DNA of 64,000 nucleotides from Terriglobia bacterium (lineage in GTDB: Bacteria; Acidobacteriota; Terriglobia; Acidiferrales; UBA7541), in contig JAIQFG010000004.1 of NCBI GenBank assembly GCA_020073375.1, positions 40,348 through 104,347 of the forward strand, given 5' to 3'. The notes under the pieces were generated by a model. It ran no database searches. It worked only from the letters and a program-made list of their open reading frames with translations, and was not told the DNA's origin. A program made the position numbers and the translations under genes. Below are positions 16,966 to 26,288 of the stretch, in pieces (position 1 is the first letter of the stretch; each line of letters opens with the position of its first letter).

Positions 16966-18507
16966 CTACACCAGCGCGACGCGCGGCACTTCGGCACGGC
17001 GGGCACCGCGCTGGCGCTTGCGCATTTCGTTCCGCAGCACGTCGGCCAACGTGGCAACGCCTCGTGCGATATCGCGTTCGCTGAGCCCGGTGAATCCAAG
17101 CCGCAGCGTATTCGGCTGCGGATTCTGGAAATAGAAATAGCGGCCCGGGGCGAACAACACGCCGCGTTCGCGCGCATGAATCAGCAAATCGTTCGAATCG
17201 AATCCCACGGGGAGCTCGAGCCAAACGCTCATGCCGCCCTCAGGACGCGTCCATTTTGTTCCGGGAGGCATGTGAGTCACAAGCGCGTGCTCCATCGCGG
17301 CCAGTCGCCCGCTGTAGGCCTTGCGCATGCGATCCAGGTGGCGACCGAGCCGTCCGCGCCGCATGTACTCGGCCAGAATCGATTGCGCCAGGTGTCCGGT
17401 ATGCAGATCGGTCGATTGCTTCACCAGACGCAGCCGGTCGATGACCGTTGCAGGCGCGAGAATCCATCCCACGCGCAATCCGGGGAAGGCGATTTTCGAA
17501 AAGCTGTCGATCTGCACCACCAGATTCGAACGGTCAAGCTGCTTCAGCGACGGAACCAGCTCGCCGCGGGCCCGCAGGCGGGCGTAAATGTGATCTTCAA
17601 TCACCGGAACCTGGAAACGCGCCGCGATTTCCAGCAGGCGGCGCCGCTCCGGCACCGGAAGCGTGGTGCCGGTGGGATTGTGAAAATCCGGCGTCAGGAC
17701 AATCATTTTCACGCGGTTCTGCAGCAGCACGGATTCAATGGCCGAGACGTCCACGCCGGGCAATTTGCCGGGGCTGGTTTCGGTCTTCATCGGCACGCCC
17801 AGAATGCGAACCCGCGCACTGGAAAAAATCGCCAGAGCTCCGGGGTAAGTTGGATTTTCAGTGACGATCGTGTCGCCGGGGCGCAAAAACGCCTTGCAGA
17901 GCAGATCCAGGCCCTGCTGGCCGCCATCGGTGATCATAATATTTTCGTCGGCTATGCCATACCCCTCCCCGTTCAGCATGTCGATCAACGCATGCTTCAG
18001 CGGAGGGTAGCCGTCGGACGATCCGAATTGCAGAATGTCGCAGCCTTCGCGCCGCCACACGGCGTTGGTGCAGTTCCGCAGCTCCTCGATGGGGAAAAAT
18101 TCCGAAGCGGGCCGGGCCATCAGAAAGGAAATGGCTCCGCGCGGCGCGGATTGCGTCAGGCGGCTCAACATTTCCTCGCCACGCTCGTCGGCAAACAACG
18201 CTTCCCAGCGCAAGCCGCCGTGGACGGTCGCGGCCGAAGGTGGCGCGGGAATTTCCACGACACCATCTTCGCTGCAAATGAACGTGCCGCGGCCGACGTG
18301 GCCGCTGATCAGGCCCTCGGATTCCAGTTCGGCGTAGGCGTTGGCGACGGTGGTGCGGTGAACTCCGAGTTGCAGGGCCAGTTCGCGGCTGGCGGGAATA
18401 CGGTCGCCGGCGCGAAGATCCCCTGCGTGCACCAGGGCGCGCAGTTGGTCGCGCAGCTGAATATAGAGCGGCACATGGCTTTCGGGCTGCAAATGGAGCG
18501 GAATCAT
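16966..18507 (-). CDS. MocR-type regulator (GntR winged helix fused to fold-type I aminotransferase)
   Basis: Residues about 10-80 are a GntR-type DNA-binding domain (YIQLRDQLRALVHAGDL, then RTTVANAYAELESEGLI). The rest is a full aminotransferase domain with SFSKIAFPGLRVGW, whose lysine is the PLP Schiff base. Such MocR proteins regulate by PLP binding; PdxR members control pdxST, others control GABA or taurine genes. A pdxST pair lies 700 bases downstream on the same strand, so a PdxR-like role is plausible but unproven. Some such proteins are true aminotransferases. Start at 18507; an ATG four codons upstream is also possible. Confidence 0.88.
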   Translation of the reverse strand: MIPLHLQPESHVPLYIQLRDQLRALVHAGDLRAGDRIPASRELALQLGVHRTTVANAYAELESEGLISGHVGRGTFICSEDGVVEIPAPPSAATVHGGLRWEALFADERGEEMLSRLTQSAPRGAISFLMARPASEFFPIEELRNCTNAVWRREGCDILQFGSSDGYPPLKHALIDMLNGEGYGIADENIMITDGGQQGLDLLCKAFLRPGDTIVTENPTYPGALAIFSSARVRILGVPMKTETSPGKLPGVDVSAIESVLLQNRVKMIVLTPDFHNPTGTTLPVPERRRLLEIAARFQVPVIEDHIYARLRARGELVPSLKQLDRSNLVVQIDSFSKIAFPGLRVGWILAPATVIDRLRLVKQSTDLHTGHLAQSILAEYMRRGRLGRHLDRMRKAYSGRLAAMEHALVTHMPPGTKWTRPEGGMSVWLELPVGFDSNDLLIHARERGVLFAPGRYFYFQNPQPNTLRLGFTGLSERDIARGVATLADVLRNEMRKRQRGARRAEVPRVALV

Positions 18508-18571
18508 TGGCTCTCCCAATCAGTCCAATATATAGCATAAGCAAGCCGCGTATAGTGCCAAATTGTCTCCC

Positions 18572-18649
18572 GTAGGACAGGCTTCAGCCTGTCGATTTTG
18601 CCGTTCCCCTCCCATCGCCAAAATCAGACAGGCTGAAGCCTGTCCTACT
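18572..18649. repeat. Family A paired inverted repeat
   Basis: Arms GTAGGACAGGCTTCAGCCTG and complement. It lies between the divergent MocR-type and SDR genes. Confidence 0.9.
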
Positions 18650-18748
18650 TTTCCGTGCTCCACGATCCGCACGCGGGTTACAATTCCCGTCCCTATTGGC
18701 ATGCAAATCGCCGACATGAAGACTGCGAAAACGAAGGAAGTGAACCGA

Positions 18749-19537
18749 ATGGCAAATGCAAAGCTGCTCGAAGGAAAGATCGCGATTATCACGGGAGCGA
18801 GCCGCGGGATCGGCCGGGCCATTGCGTTGCGGCTGGCGCGGGACGGCGCGACGGTCGTGTTGGCCGCGCGCACGGCGGAGGATTTGTCCAGGGTGGCCGC
18901 GGAGATCAAGGCCGAAGGCGGCGCGGCGACGTGCGTGGCGCTGGACCTGCGCGACGCCGACGCCCCCGGCGCGCTGGTAAGGGCGGCCCTGGAGGCGCAC
19001 GGCGCGATCGACATCGTGGTCAACAACGCCGGAGCGACCAAGCGCGGCGATTTTTTTGACCTGACCGACGCCGATTTCCTGGACGGCTTCGCGCTGAAAT
19101 TTTTCGGAGCGGTGCGCCTGACGCGCGCGGCCTGGCCGCACCTGAAGGCGCGGGGCGGCTCCGTGCTGAGCATCATCGGCATCGGCGGGCGCACGCCCGG
19201 CGCGGAATTCACCATCGGCGGATCGGTGAACGGCGCATGCCTGTCGTTCGCAAAGGCCCTAACCGATATCGGCATCCGCGACGGCGTGCAGGTGAATGCC
19301 ATCAATCCCGGACGAATCCGCACCGGCAGATTCCAAAAAATGGTCGAGGCGCAGGCGGCGCGCTCAGGCATGAGCCTGGAAGGGGCGATGCAGGAAATCA
19401 TCGGCAAGGCGAGCATTACGCGAGTGGGCGAACCCGAGGACGTGGCCAATCTGGCGGCGTTTCTATTGTCTCCCGCATCCCGTTTCCTGCAAGGCGCGCT
19501 GATCGACCTCGACGGCGGGCAGACGAAAACGGTCTGA
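18749..19537 (+). CDS. SDR-family protein lacking the catalytic Ser-Tyr-Lys residues
   Basis: A 262-residue Rossmann protein with an intact cofactor site (TGASRGIG, NNAG) and the usual C-terminal LDGGQT. The catalytic set is absent: alignment by spacing puts Gly144 at the Ser position, Gly157 at the Tyr and Asn161 at the Lys (YxxxK is replaced by GGSVN). Either it is a binding or regulatory pseudoenzyme, or it uses other residues. The ATG at 18749 has GGAAG eight bases upstream. The gene is flanked on both sides by family A repeats and has no operon partner. Confidence 0.85.
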   Translation: MANAKLLEGKIAIITGASRGIGRAIALRLARDGATVVLAARTAEDLSRVAAEIKAEGGAATCVALDLRDADAPGALVRAALEAHGAIDIVVNNAGATKRGDFFDLTDADFLDGFALKFFGAVRLTRAAWPHLKARGGSVLSIIGIGGRTPGAEFTIGGSVNGACLSFAKALTDIGIRDGVQVNAINPGRIRTGRFQKMVEAQAARSGMSLEGAMQEIIGKASITRVGEPEDVANLAAFLLSPASRFLQGALIDLDGGQTKTV

Positions 19538-19544
19538 GGGTTTG

Positions 19545-19620
19545 GTAGGACAGGCTTCAGCCTGTCGGGTTTGTGCTGCGCATCGAAAATCAAAACCGAC
19601 AGGCTGAAGCCTGTCCTACT
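19545..19620. repeat. Family A paired inverted repeat
   Basis: Arms GTAGGACAGGCTTCAGCCTG and complement. It lies between the convergent SDR gene and a small membrane protein gene. Confidence 0.9.
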
Positions 19621-19636
19621 TAATTCGACGCCCTCA

Positions 19637-19921
19637 CTACGATTTGTAAAGCCGGATCCAAACCCATAATCCGGCGGTGCCCAGCAAGGAAACCCCGGTG
19701 ACCACAGCCACGATCGCAATGACGCGCGCAAGCCGGTTCATCCGTGCGATCAGCGCCGGCTGGTCTCCCGCCATCACGTTTTGTTCCTTCTGGTTCAGAT
19801 ACAGCTCTTCATCCTCTCTTGAGTCGAGGGCATTTCCGTAAATTACAAGGACCACCAGGAATGCCGACATTGCTCCGCAAAATCCCAAGAGATAATCGAG
19901 AAAGTTGATCAGGCTGCCCAT
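19637..19921 (-). CDS. small two-TM membrane protein (94 aa)
   Basis: The 94 residues contain a first hydrophobic segment (about residues 6-28) and a second (about 68-90), joined by a charged loop rich in Glu and Gln. It is therefore a small inner-membrane hairpin protein. AGGAAT stands upstream of the ATG at 19921. I recognise no family. Confidence 0.6.
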   Translation of the reverse strand: MGSLINFLDYLLGFCGAMSAFLVVLVIYGNALDSREDEELYLNQKEQNVMAGDQPALIARMNRLARVIAIVAVVTGVSLLGTAGLWVWIRLYKS

Positions 19922-20135
19922 AAATTCCTCCCGACACTTGCCGCCTACTCCCCTTGCGCTTGCACAACCAATTTGACTCTTGCCCGCCTTTTCTTCTGTG
20001 CACGGCGTCACCCGGCACAGTGACGCAAATCACCGGTGAAAATTGGATTTCCAACCCTTTGCATCGAGCGGGGCATTCCACGCGTGGCGGGCGCGTGCAG
20101 CGCAGGCTCCGAAGTGATAAGCTCGCGTGTAAATC

Positions 20136-20990
20136 ATGCGATCGCTGAAGAAATTCGCCGAAGTCCTCATGTTTGCGGCAATGGTGCTTCTGCCGGCGGC
20201 GCGGGCGCGCACCCAGTCCGCGGAGCAAGTCTCGGCCAGGAAGAAAACGATCACCGATTTGAAAGAAATCGGGTTCGCCGGCGACGTCGCCGCGCAAGTG
20301 CGGTTGGGAGTGATTTATCTGACCGGCGACGGCGTGCCCAAGGACGACGTGGAAGCCGTGAAATGGCTGCGCATGGCGGCCAATCAGGATAATCCGGTCG
20401 CCGAGCGCTATCTGGCGGAGATGTATTTCAAGGGCCGCGGCGTCACGGCCGACAACGAAGAGGCCGCGAAATGGCTGCGCATGTCCGCCGAGCAAGGCGA
20501 CGCGCAGAGCGAGTACAATCTCGCCGTCCTATACTCGCAAGGACAGGGCGTTCCCCGAAACTTAAAGGAATCCTTGAACTGGATGACCAAGGCGGCGGAG
20601 CAGAATCTGGCTGCCGGCCAGATGGGCCTGGGCGTGGCTTACGGGAACGGCGACGGCGTGCTTGCGAATCCAGCCGTGGCCGCGGAATGGTATCAGAAGG
20701 CGGTGGACCAGAACTACGTGCCGGCCATGAGCAATCTCGCCATGCTCATGGCGACCACGACGAATGCCAAGGTTCGAAATCCGAAGCAGGCAATCGCTCT
20801 GGCGACACGCGCGGTCGGGACCGGGAGCAACCCGGAATACCTCAATACCCTGGCTGCCGCGTATTTTGCCGACGGGCAGACCGACCAGGCCGTGGCGACG
20901 GAAGAAAAGGCGCTGACGCGCGATCCGGAAAACGATTCGTACAAGCAGGCCTACGCGAAATATCAGGCCGCCGCGCACGGCGGACGGTAA
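20136..20990 (+). CDS. secreted Sel1-repeat protein
   Basis: A 284-residue protein with an N-terminal signal peptide of about 24 residues and then four to five 36-residue Sel1 repeats. Each carries the A-x-Y-x-LG-x-Y-G-x-GV pattern (for example AERYLAEMYFKGRGV and SEYNLAVLYSQGQGV). The last part resembles TPR. Such proteins are alpha-solenoid adaptors in the periplasm; partner unknown. The start at 20136 lacks a strong ribosome site. Confidence 0.85.
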   Translation: MRSLKKFAEVLMFAAMVLLPAARARTQSAEQVSARKKTITDLKEIGFAGDVAAQVRLGVIYLTGDGVPKDDVEAVKWLRMAANQDNPVAERYLAEMYFKGRGVTADNEEAAKWLRMSAEQGDAQSEYNLAVLYSQGQGVPRNLKESLNWMTKAAEQNLAAGQMGLGVAYGNGDGVLANPAVAAEWYQKAVDQNYVPAMSNLAMLMATTTNAKVRNPKQAIALATRAVGTGSNPEYLNTLAAAYFADGQTDQAVATEEKALTRDPENDSYKQAYAKYQAAAHGGR

Positions 20991-21090
20991 GGAAGTAATT
21001 TTCAACCGCGGGCTGCTTTGTGCAAAATTTCCAGGAGCGCATTGCCGCAACGCTAGTAATTTACGCGCGACTTCAGCCTTGGCATGATTT

Positions 21091-21157
21091 TGTAGCGCCC
21101 GCCTTCAGGCCGGCATCTTGTCGTCGGCGTCATGCCCGCCTGAAGGCGGGCTCTACA
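21091..21157. repeat. Family C paired inverted repeat
   Basis: TGTAGCGCCCGCCTTCAGGC pairs with CCCGCCTGAAGGCGGGCTCT. It ends about 13 bases before the start of the polysaccharide deacetylase gene, so it lies in its leader. Confidence 0.85.
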
Positions 21158-21169
21158 CGGGAGAAACGA

Positions 21170-22042
21170 ATGAAGCTTTGGGACCGAGTGGATTACAGCG
21201 CAATTGTGGATCGAAAGCCGCTGCGCCTTCCGGACAACAAGACCGTGGCCGTGTGGCCGCTGGTGACGTTTGAAGTGTGGGACCCGGACGGGCCGTTGCC
21301 GCGGACGATTCTGACGCCGCCGCAGGGCGTGCTGTTCATTCCCGACGTGCCCAACTGGAGCTGGTCGGAGTACGGCGCGCGCGTGGGCTTCTGGCGCATG
21401 AAGGCGGCGCTCGACAAGCGCGACATGAAGGCCGTGTTCTGCATTAACGCTTCGGTGATTGAGCGGTACCCGCGGATTTGCGAGGCCGCGCTCGAATCCG
21501 GCTGGGAATTCATGGGCCACAATCTGATTCAGAAACCCATGCACGCCATGCCCAATGAGGAAGAGGCGATCCTGAAAAGCGTGGAAATGATTCAGAAATT
21601 CACGGGAACCAAGCCGCGCGGCTGGATGGGGCCCGGGCTCACCGAAACGCACCACACGCCGGAATTGCTGGTGAAGGCAGGCGTGGAATACACCGTCGAC
21701 TGGGTTCTGGACGATCAGCCGTGCGTGATCAAGACCGCGGAGGGCCCGCTGTACAGCGTGCCGTATTCGGTGGAGGTGAACGACGTGGTGCTCATGGCCA
21801 TCGAAAAGCACAGGTCGTCCGAACTGTTTGATCGTGCCGTGGCCACCTGCGACCGTTATCTTTCCGAAGGACCCGAGCAGGCGCGCGTGTTGTCGCTGGC
21901 GTGCCATCCGTACCTGCATGGCGTGCCGCATCGCATCGGGTATTTTGAAAAATGCCTGGACGAGCTTTCGGCCAAGAACGGCGTGATGTTCACGACGGGC
22001 GGAAAAATTCTGGATTGGTATAAGGCTGCCCGGGGCATGTGA
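21170..22042 (+). CDS. polysaccharide deacetylase-family protein (PuuE/allantoinase-like)
   Basis: A 290-residue NodB-type fold without signal peptide. The early VAVWPLVTFEVWD segment takes the place of the usual TFDDG metal motif, and GHNL and HPYLHG supply likely metal histidines. This pattern resembles the cytosolic allantoinase-type (PuuE) subgroup rather than peptidoglycan deacetylases. The ATG at 21170 has GGGAGA upstream. There are no purine-degradation neighbours, and substrate is uncertain. Confidence 0.75.
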   Translation: MKLWDRVDYSAIVDRKPLRLPDNKTVAVWPLVTFEVWDPDGPLPRTILTPPQGVLFIPDVPNWSWSEYGARVGFWRMKAALDKRDMKAVFCINASVIERYPRICEAALESGWEFMGHNLIQKPMHAMPNEEEAILKSVEMIQKFTGTKPRGWMGPGLTETHHTPELLVKAGVEYTVDWVLDDQPCVIKTAEGPLYSVPYSVEVNDVVLMAIEKHRSSELFDRAVATCDRYLSEGPEQARVLSLACHPYLHGVPHRIGYFEKCLDELSAKNGVMFTTGGKILDWYKAARGM

Positions 22043-22047
22043 ATTGA

Positions 22048-22124
22048 GTAGGACAGGCTTCAGCCTGTCGGTTTTCTGTTCCGTCACCAGAGAACAAACC
22101 CGACAGGCTGAAGCCTGTCCTACT
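22048..22124. repeat. Family A paired inverted repeat
   Basis: Arms GTAGGACAGGCTTCAGCCTG and complement between two convergent genes, a position where it may act in termination. Confidence 0.9.
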
Positions 22125-22147
22125 AAAACCCGCTTTGCGAGCGGTTT

Positions 22148-23317
22148 TTATTTGCTCACCAACTTGAATTTCTGCACGCGGCGGCCGTCGACCGACTCGC
22201 CTACATAAAGATTGCCTTTGGAGTCCAGCGCCATGGTGTGCGCGTGCATGAATTCGCCGACCTGGTGGCCGGGGCGCCCGAAGCTGCTCATCACTTTGCC
22301 GCTGGCGCGTTCCACGATGTCGATTTCCTCATCGATTTCATTGATCGCATACATATACTTCTGGCCGGGGTCGATCGAAAACTCGACCGAGGAGACCGAT
22401 CCCACCTGCGCGGCATCCTTGCTTGCGCCGCTTGCCGATGCGGGCAATGGTGTCCAAATCTTAAAGCTGAACGGCATGTCTTTTATGAAATTCCCCTTGG
22501 TGTCGAAGACTTGCAGGCGGTTCATCCAGCGGTCGCAGGCGTACACCAGTTCGTCGTTGCTGACGCGCACGCAATGAATGGTGGGGCGGGCCGCGGTCGC
22601 GGCCTCCTCGGGCGAACGGTGCAGGGTCCACTGGCGCAGGTAGTGCCCGGTCTTATCGAACACGACGATGCGGTAATTGTTGTTGCCCTTCCCTTTGGCG
22701 TGCCCGTCGGCGACGTAGACGTCTCCATTGCGCGGATCGAATCCGATTTCCGAGACGCGGAAAAATTGCGACTCGCTCTTGTTCAGGGGCGCGCCCATGA
22801 CGGTACCGTCGGAGGAATCGAACACGCCTTTCTTCCCGATCTGCAGCAGCAACTCTTTGCCGTCGTGCGAATATTCCTGAACGATGCCGTCCTCGGATCC
22901 GTCGATCCACACGTGGCCTTCCTTGTCGACCGCGCATCCGTGCAGGTCCTTCGGCAGAATCTTCGGATCGCCCCAGGAGTTCACCACCTTGCCTTCGGCG
23001 TCAAATTCAATCACGGGAGGAGCGGGCTGCCCGGCATTCAATTCGTCGTTGGTCAAGCCTTCCAGGTGGCCGTCCATTCCGCCGACGTCGCTCACACGCT
23101 GCGCGATGAACACGTGATCCTGGGAATCGACGCACACGCCACCCATTTCGCCGGTCACCCAGCGCCCGGGCAGCGGCTTGGGCCAGGAGGGATCGACTTC
23201 AAACTTGGGCACACCCTGCGCCCGCAGCGAGGATGGACAAAAGATCATGGCCGCGAAGGCCAGGCTCACGACGATCGACATCAACATGCGAAAAGTAAGA
23301 TTCCCATGTGCGCGCAA
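22148..23317 (-). CDS. secreted NHL-repeat beta-propeller protein
   Basis: A 389-residue exported protein with a signal peptide ending SSLRAQ and several NHL repeats (GCAVDKEGHVWI, GFDPRNGDVYVADG, MALDSKGNLYVGES). It is probably a six-blade propeller that binds a ligand or partner; similar proteins are annotated as peptidylglycine monooxygenase-like. The start is TTG at 23317 with AGGAGG 5 bases upstream, which gives a normal signal peptide. The frame is open almost 850 bases further upstream, but that part is antisense to the MFS gene and not credible. Confidence 0.8.
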   Translation of the reverse strand: MRAHGNLTFRMLMSIVVSLAFAAMIFCPSSLRAQGVPKFEVDPSWPKPLPGRWVTGEMGGVCVDSQDHVFIAQRVSDVGGMDGHLEGLTNDELNAGQPAPPVIEFDAEGKVVNSWGDPKILPKDLHGCAVDKEGHVWIDGSEDGIVQEYSHDGKELLLQIGKKGVFDSSDGTVMGAPLNKSESQFFRVSEIGFDPRNGDVYVADGHAKGKGNNNYRIVVFDKTGHYLRQWTLHRSPEEAATAARPTIHCVRVSNDELVYACDRWMNRLQVFDTKGNFIKDMPFSFKIWTPLPASASGASKDAAQVGSVSSVEFSIDPGQKYMYAINEIDEEIDIVERASGKVMSSFGRPGHQVGEFMHAHTMALDSKGNLYVGESVDGRRVQKFKLVSK

Positions 23318-23518
23318 TTCCGCCTCCTCGATTGCAATGCGATTCATATAAATGACGGCATTTTCAACGAGAGAGTTTATCAGAAGGAGGGATATCCTTC
23401 TTGAATAATTCCAGGTTCCCATTTCTTTTCGCGCCGGACTCGGCACGGCGCGCGGTACAATATGCGCCACTGTTTTCAGCCGGGGATTCGGAACCAATTT
23501 AATTTCCGGGAAAGATAA

Positions 23519-24754
23519 ATGACTGCAACGCAAGTGGAAATTCCGCTCGAGGTGGGCGCCAGGCCCGTCTTCAAGATTCTGACGGCCATCAGCTTTTGCC
23601 ATCTTTTGAACGATCTGCTTGCGTCCCTGCTGCCCTCGATTTACCCGCTGCTGGCAAATAATTTTCATCTGAATTACATGAAGGTGGGGCTCATCACGCT
23701 CACCTACCAGACGACCGCGTCGCTGCTGCAGCCGCTGATCGGGCTGCGCACGGATCGAAAACCAATTCCGTATTCGCTGCCGATCGGAATGGGATCCACG
23801 CTGGTCGGCCTGCTGCTGTTGTCGATCGCGGGAAGCTTCGCGACGATCCTCATTGCTTCGGCGATCGTGGGCACGGGATCGTCGGTGTTTCATCCGGAGT
23901 CGTCGCGCGTGGCGCGCATGGCGTCGGGCGGTCAGCATGGCCTGGCGCAATCGCTGTTTCAGGTGGGCGGCAACACGGGCCTCGCCCTTGGACCGCTGAT
24001 GGCTGCGCTGATCGTCCTGCCGAGGGGGCAAATCAGCATCGCCTGGTTTTCGGGCGCGGCCCTGGTCGGCATCCTCATGCTCACCAGCGTCAGCGGCTGG
24101 GCCAAGCATCACCGCGCAATCAAGAAAAGATTCACCGCGGCGGATACCGGGGAACACGTGGTTCTTTCGCGGAAAAGGATCGGGTGGTCCATCGCCATTC
24201 TGATGGCGCTCTTGTTTTCAAAATTCGTTTATCTCGCGAGCCTGACCAGCTACTACACGTTTTACCTGATGAACAAATTTCAATTGACCATTCAGAGCGC
24301 GCAGATTCACCTGTTCGTATTTCTAGGCGCCGTGGCCATGGGCACGATTGCCGGAGGGCCGATCGGCGACCGCATCGGCCGTAAGCGCGTGATCTGGTGC
24401 TCGATTCTGGGCGTGCTGCCGTTCACGATGGCCTTGCCGTACGCGAATCTTTTCTGGACGGAAATCCTGAGCGTGTTGATCGGCCTGATTCTGGCATCGG
24501 CGTTTTCCGTGATCGTGGTGTACGCGCAGGAGCTAGTTCCCGGGCGCGTGGGAATGATTTCGGGGCTGTGTTTCGGGTTTGCATTCGGCATGGCCGGGCT
24601 GGGCGCGGCTGTTCTGGGTGAACTCGCCGATTTGACGAGCATCAATTTCGTGTATCTGGTTTGTTCTTTTCTGCCGGCCGTGGGCCTGCTCACCGCGTTC
24701 CTGCCGGATATCGAGCGTGGCAAATTGCGAGCGGCGGCTGCCAAGGCAGTGTGA
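23519..24754 (+). CDS. MFS transporter, Fsr (fosmidomycin resistance)-like
   Basis: A 411-residue inner-membrane transporter with about 12 hydrophobic segments. The N-terminal SFCHLLNDLLASLLPSIYP and the segment GTGSSVFHPESSRVARMAS are characteristic of the fosmidomycin-resistance branch of the MFS. The natural substrate is unknown. It is transcribed divergently from the NHL gene across about 200 bases that must hold both promoters. Confidence 0.9.
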   Translation: MTATQVEIPLEVGARPVFKILTAISFCHLLNDLLASLLPSIYPLLANNFHLNYMKVGLITLTYQTTASLLQPLIGLRTDRKPIPYSLPIGMGSTLVGLLLLSIAGSFATILIASAIVGTGSSVFHPESSRVARMASGGQHGLAQSLFQVGGNTGLALGPLMAALIVLPRGQISIAWFSGAALVGILMLTSVSGWAKHHRAIKKRFTAADTGEHVVLSRKRIGWSIAILMALLFSKFVYLASLTSYYTFYLMNKFQLTIQSAQIHLFVFLGAVAMGTIAGGPIGDRIGRKRVIWCSILGVLPFTMALPYANLFWTEILSVLIGLILASAFSVIVVYAQELVPGRVGMISGLCFGFAFGMAGLGAAVLGELADLTSINFVYLVCSFLPAVGLLTAFLPDIERGKLRAAAAKAV

Positions 24755-24772
24755 GGCTTCGGATTTTGAGTA

Positions 24773-24845
24773 TGTAGCGCCCGCCTTCAGGCGGGCATGT
24801 GCTTGAGCTTGAGCCAACGATGCCCGCCTGAAGGCGGGCGCTACA
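24773..24845. repeat. Family C paired inverted repeat
   Basis: TAGCGCCCGCCTTCAGGCGG and its complement, separated by about 25 bases, start 18 bases after the MFS stop codon. Confidence 0.88.
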
Positions 24846-25015
24846 TTTTCCTGCGGTTGACCTTCTTCAAGTTAGCGGCCCCCAAAATCCACTGTGCCAA
24901 AATGGCAGTATCCGATTGGTGTCCACAACGCAACAACCCGATGACTGCGGTTTCCCGTGGGCGTATTTTCAGATTGTTGGACGCAAGAAAACCCGGACCA
25001 GAATTCGAGAGACCC

Positions 25016-25357
25016 ATGATCTACTTGCCCTTGATGCTTTTCGCAGTCGTAGGTTTGGCAATTTTGCTGCGCCCCTGGCCGTTCTTCAGGGTTTCGAAAG
25101 AATGGATCGCAGGCCAGGAAATGCCGGCAAATCGAAACGTCGCATTGGATTTCGGCAAATGGGTGGAACGCCAGGCGGCCGCTCGCGGCCTCAGCGTTCG
25201 CGGCGTGGCCCGTCCGGTGCCGCTGGAATGCCCGAAGTGCCACAAGAACTCCAACTATTTTGTTTACCCCGATGAGTTGTGCGAACGCTGCTGGCGCGCC
25301 ACGCTGCAGCCGGTATCGACGCCCGTCAACAGCAACGGGGCGCAATCGCAACAGTGA
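25016..25357 (+). CDS. small membrane-anchored zinc-ribbon protein (113 aa)
   Basis: Residues 2-20 are one hydrophobic segment (a membrane anchor). A soluble part follows with two CxxC pairs (CPKCHKN and CERCW), giving a probable zinc ribbon. The ATG at 25016 is chosen because the upstream extension lacks coding character. I recognise no family. Flanked by repeats on both sides. Confidence 0.55.
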   Translation: MIYLPLMLFAVVGLAILLRPWPFFRVSKEWIAGQEMPANRNVALDFGKWVERQAAARGLSVRGVARPVPLECPKCHKNSNYFVYPDELCERCWRATLQPVSTPVNSNGAQSQQ

Positions 25358-25388
25358 AATCGCCGGCCACTCGGATATAGAAGATTCA

Positions 25389-25464
25389 GTAGGACAGGCT
25401 TCAGCCTGTCGGGTTTGTTCTGTGATGCGGAACAGAAAACCGACAGGCTGAAGCCAGTTCTACT
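25389..25464. repeat. Family A paired inverted repeat
   Basis: The left arm is standard. The right arm has drifted at the end (GAAGCCAGTTCTACT), so the outer stem is incomplete. Confidence 0.88.
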
Positions 25465-25559
25465 TAGTGCTGACAACCCTCCACGAAATTGTTATTGTTC
25501 AGGGAAATTGCAGAGTCATCTGGGGTGGAAGTTTGTGATCTTGCGCGAAGGAGACGACC

Positions 25560-26285
25560 ATGGAGAAGCATGATGCAAAAAGGCGCGCGTTTTTGGTGCG
25601 TGCGGCGGCCGGCGCGGGCGCCGTGGCCGGCGCGGGACTGGTGCCGGGGGCGTTCGCCGAAACTCAGGAGCAAGGCAAGGAAGCAAACCCCTCTTTCCCC
25701 GCGGCGACGCACGCGCACATGCGCGGCGATCACGAAAAGCTGGGCGCATTTTTCAATCACGCCGACGCCGCCACCGTGGCCGCGTTTGTCGAGCGCATCA
25801 TGCCCGGCGCGCCGGGCAAACCCGGAGCGCGCGACGCCGACGTGCTCAATTACATCGACCTGGCGCTTGCCGGCCCTTACGCAGATCTCCAAGAATTTTA
25901 CCGGCACGGATTGACGCAGCTTGGCGCGTACTGCCAGGAAAAATATAAGAAGCCGTTCGTGCAGCTCCCGCCCGCGCAGCAGGATGAAGTGCTGACGGCG
26001 CTCGACCAGGGCAAGGCCACGGGATTCGTGTGGCCCACGGCGCAGGCGTTTTTCAATACCGTTCGGACGCACACGATGGAAGGCATGTTCGCGGACCCGA
26101 TCTACGGCGGTAACAAGGATTTCGCGGGCTGGGAGCTGGTGGGATTTCCGGGGGCGCAACTGTTTTATTCGCCGAAGGACATGGATAGCAAGGAAGCTTT
26201 CTCGCGCGCGCCCACCATGGGGCTGCAGTCAGCGCTGACCAAAATTTCCCTGGGGCCGTCCAATAGCCCGGCGAGGAAGGGATAA
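25560..26285 (+). CDS. gluconate 2-dehydrogenase subunit 3-family protein, Tat-like signal
   Basis: A 241-residue small subunit of a periplasmic flavoprotein dehydrogenase. The N-terminus KRRAFLVRAAAGAGAVAGAG resembles a twin-arginine signal. The body contains FVERIMPGAPGKPGARDADVLNYIDLAL, typical of this family. GAAGGAGAC lies upstream of the ATG. The GMC oxidoreductase gene begins 3 bases after its stop, the usual small-large subunit order. No cytochrome c subunit gene follows. Confidence 0.88.
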   Translation: MEKHDAKRRAFLVRAAAGAGAVAGAGLVPGAFAETQEQGKEANPSFPAATHAHMRGDHEKLGAFFNHADAATVAAFVERIMPGAPGKPGARDADVLNYIDLALAGPYADLQEFYRHGLTQLGAYCQEKYKKPFVQLPPAQQDEVLTALDQGKATGFVWPTAQAFFNTVRTHTMEGMFADPIYGGNKDFAGWELVGFPGAQLFYSPKDMDSKEAFSRAPTMGLQSALTKISLGPSNSPARKG

Positions 26286-26288
26286 GCC

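Noticed and set aside
18563..18748. Earlier start of the SDR gene
   Set aside because: This part is translated from a family A repeat; ATG 18749 has the ribosome site.
23348..24157. N-terminal extension of the NHL protein to about 669 residues
   Set aside because: It is antisense to the Fsr-type MFS gene, and a signal peptide with a ribosome site starts at 23317.
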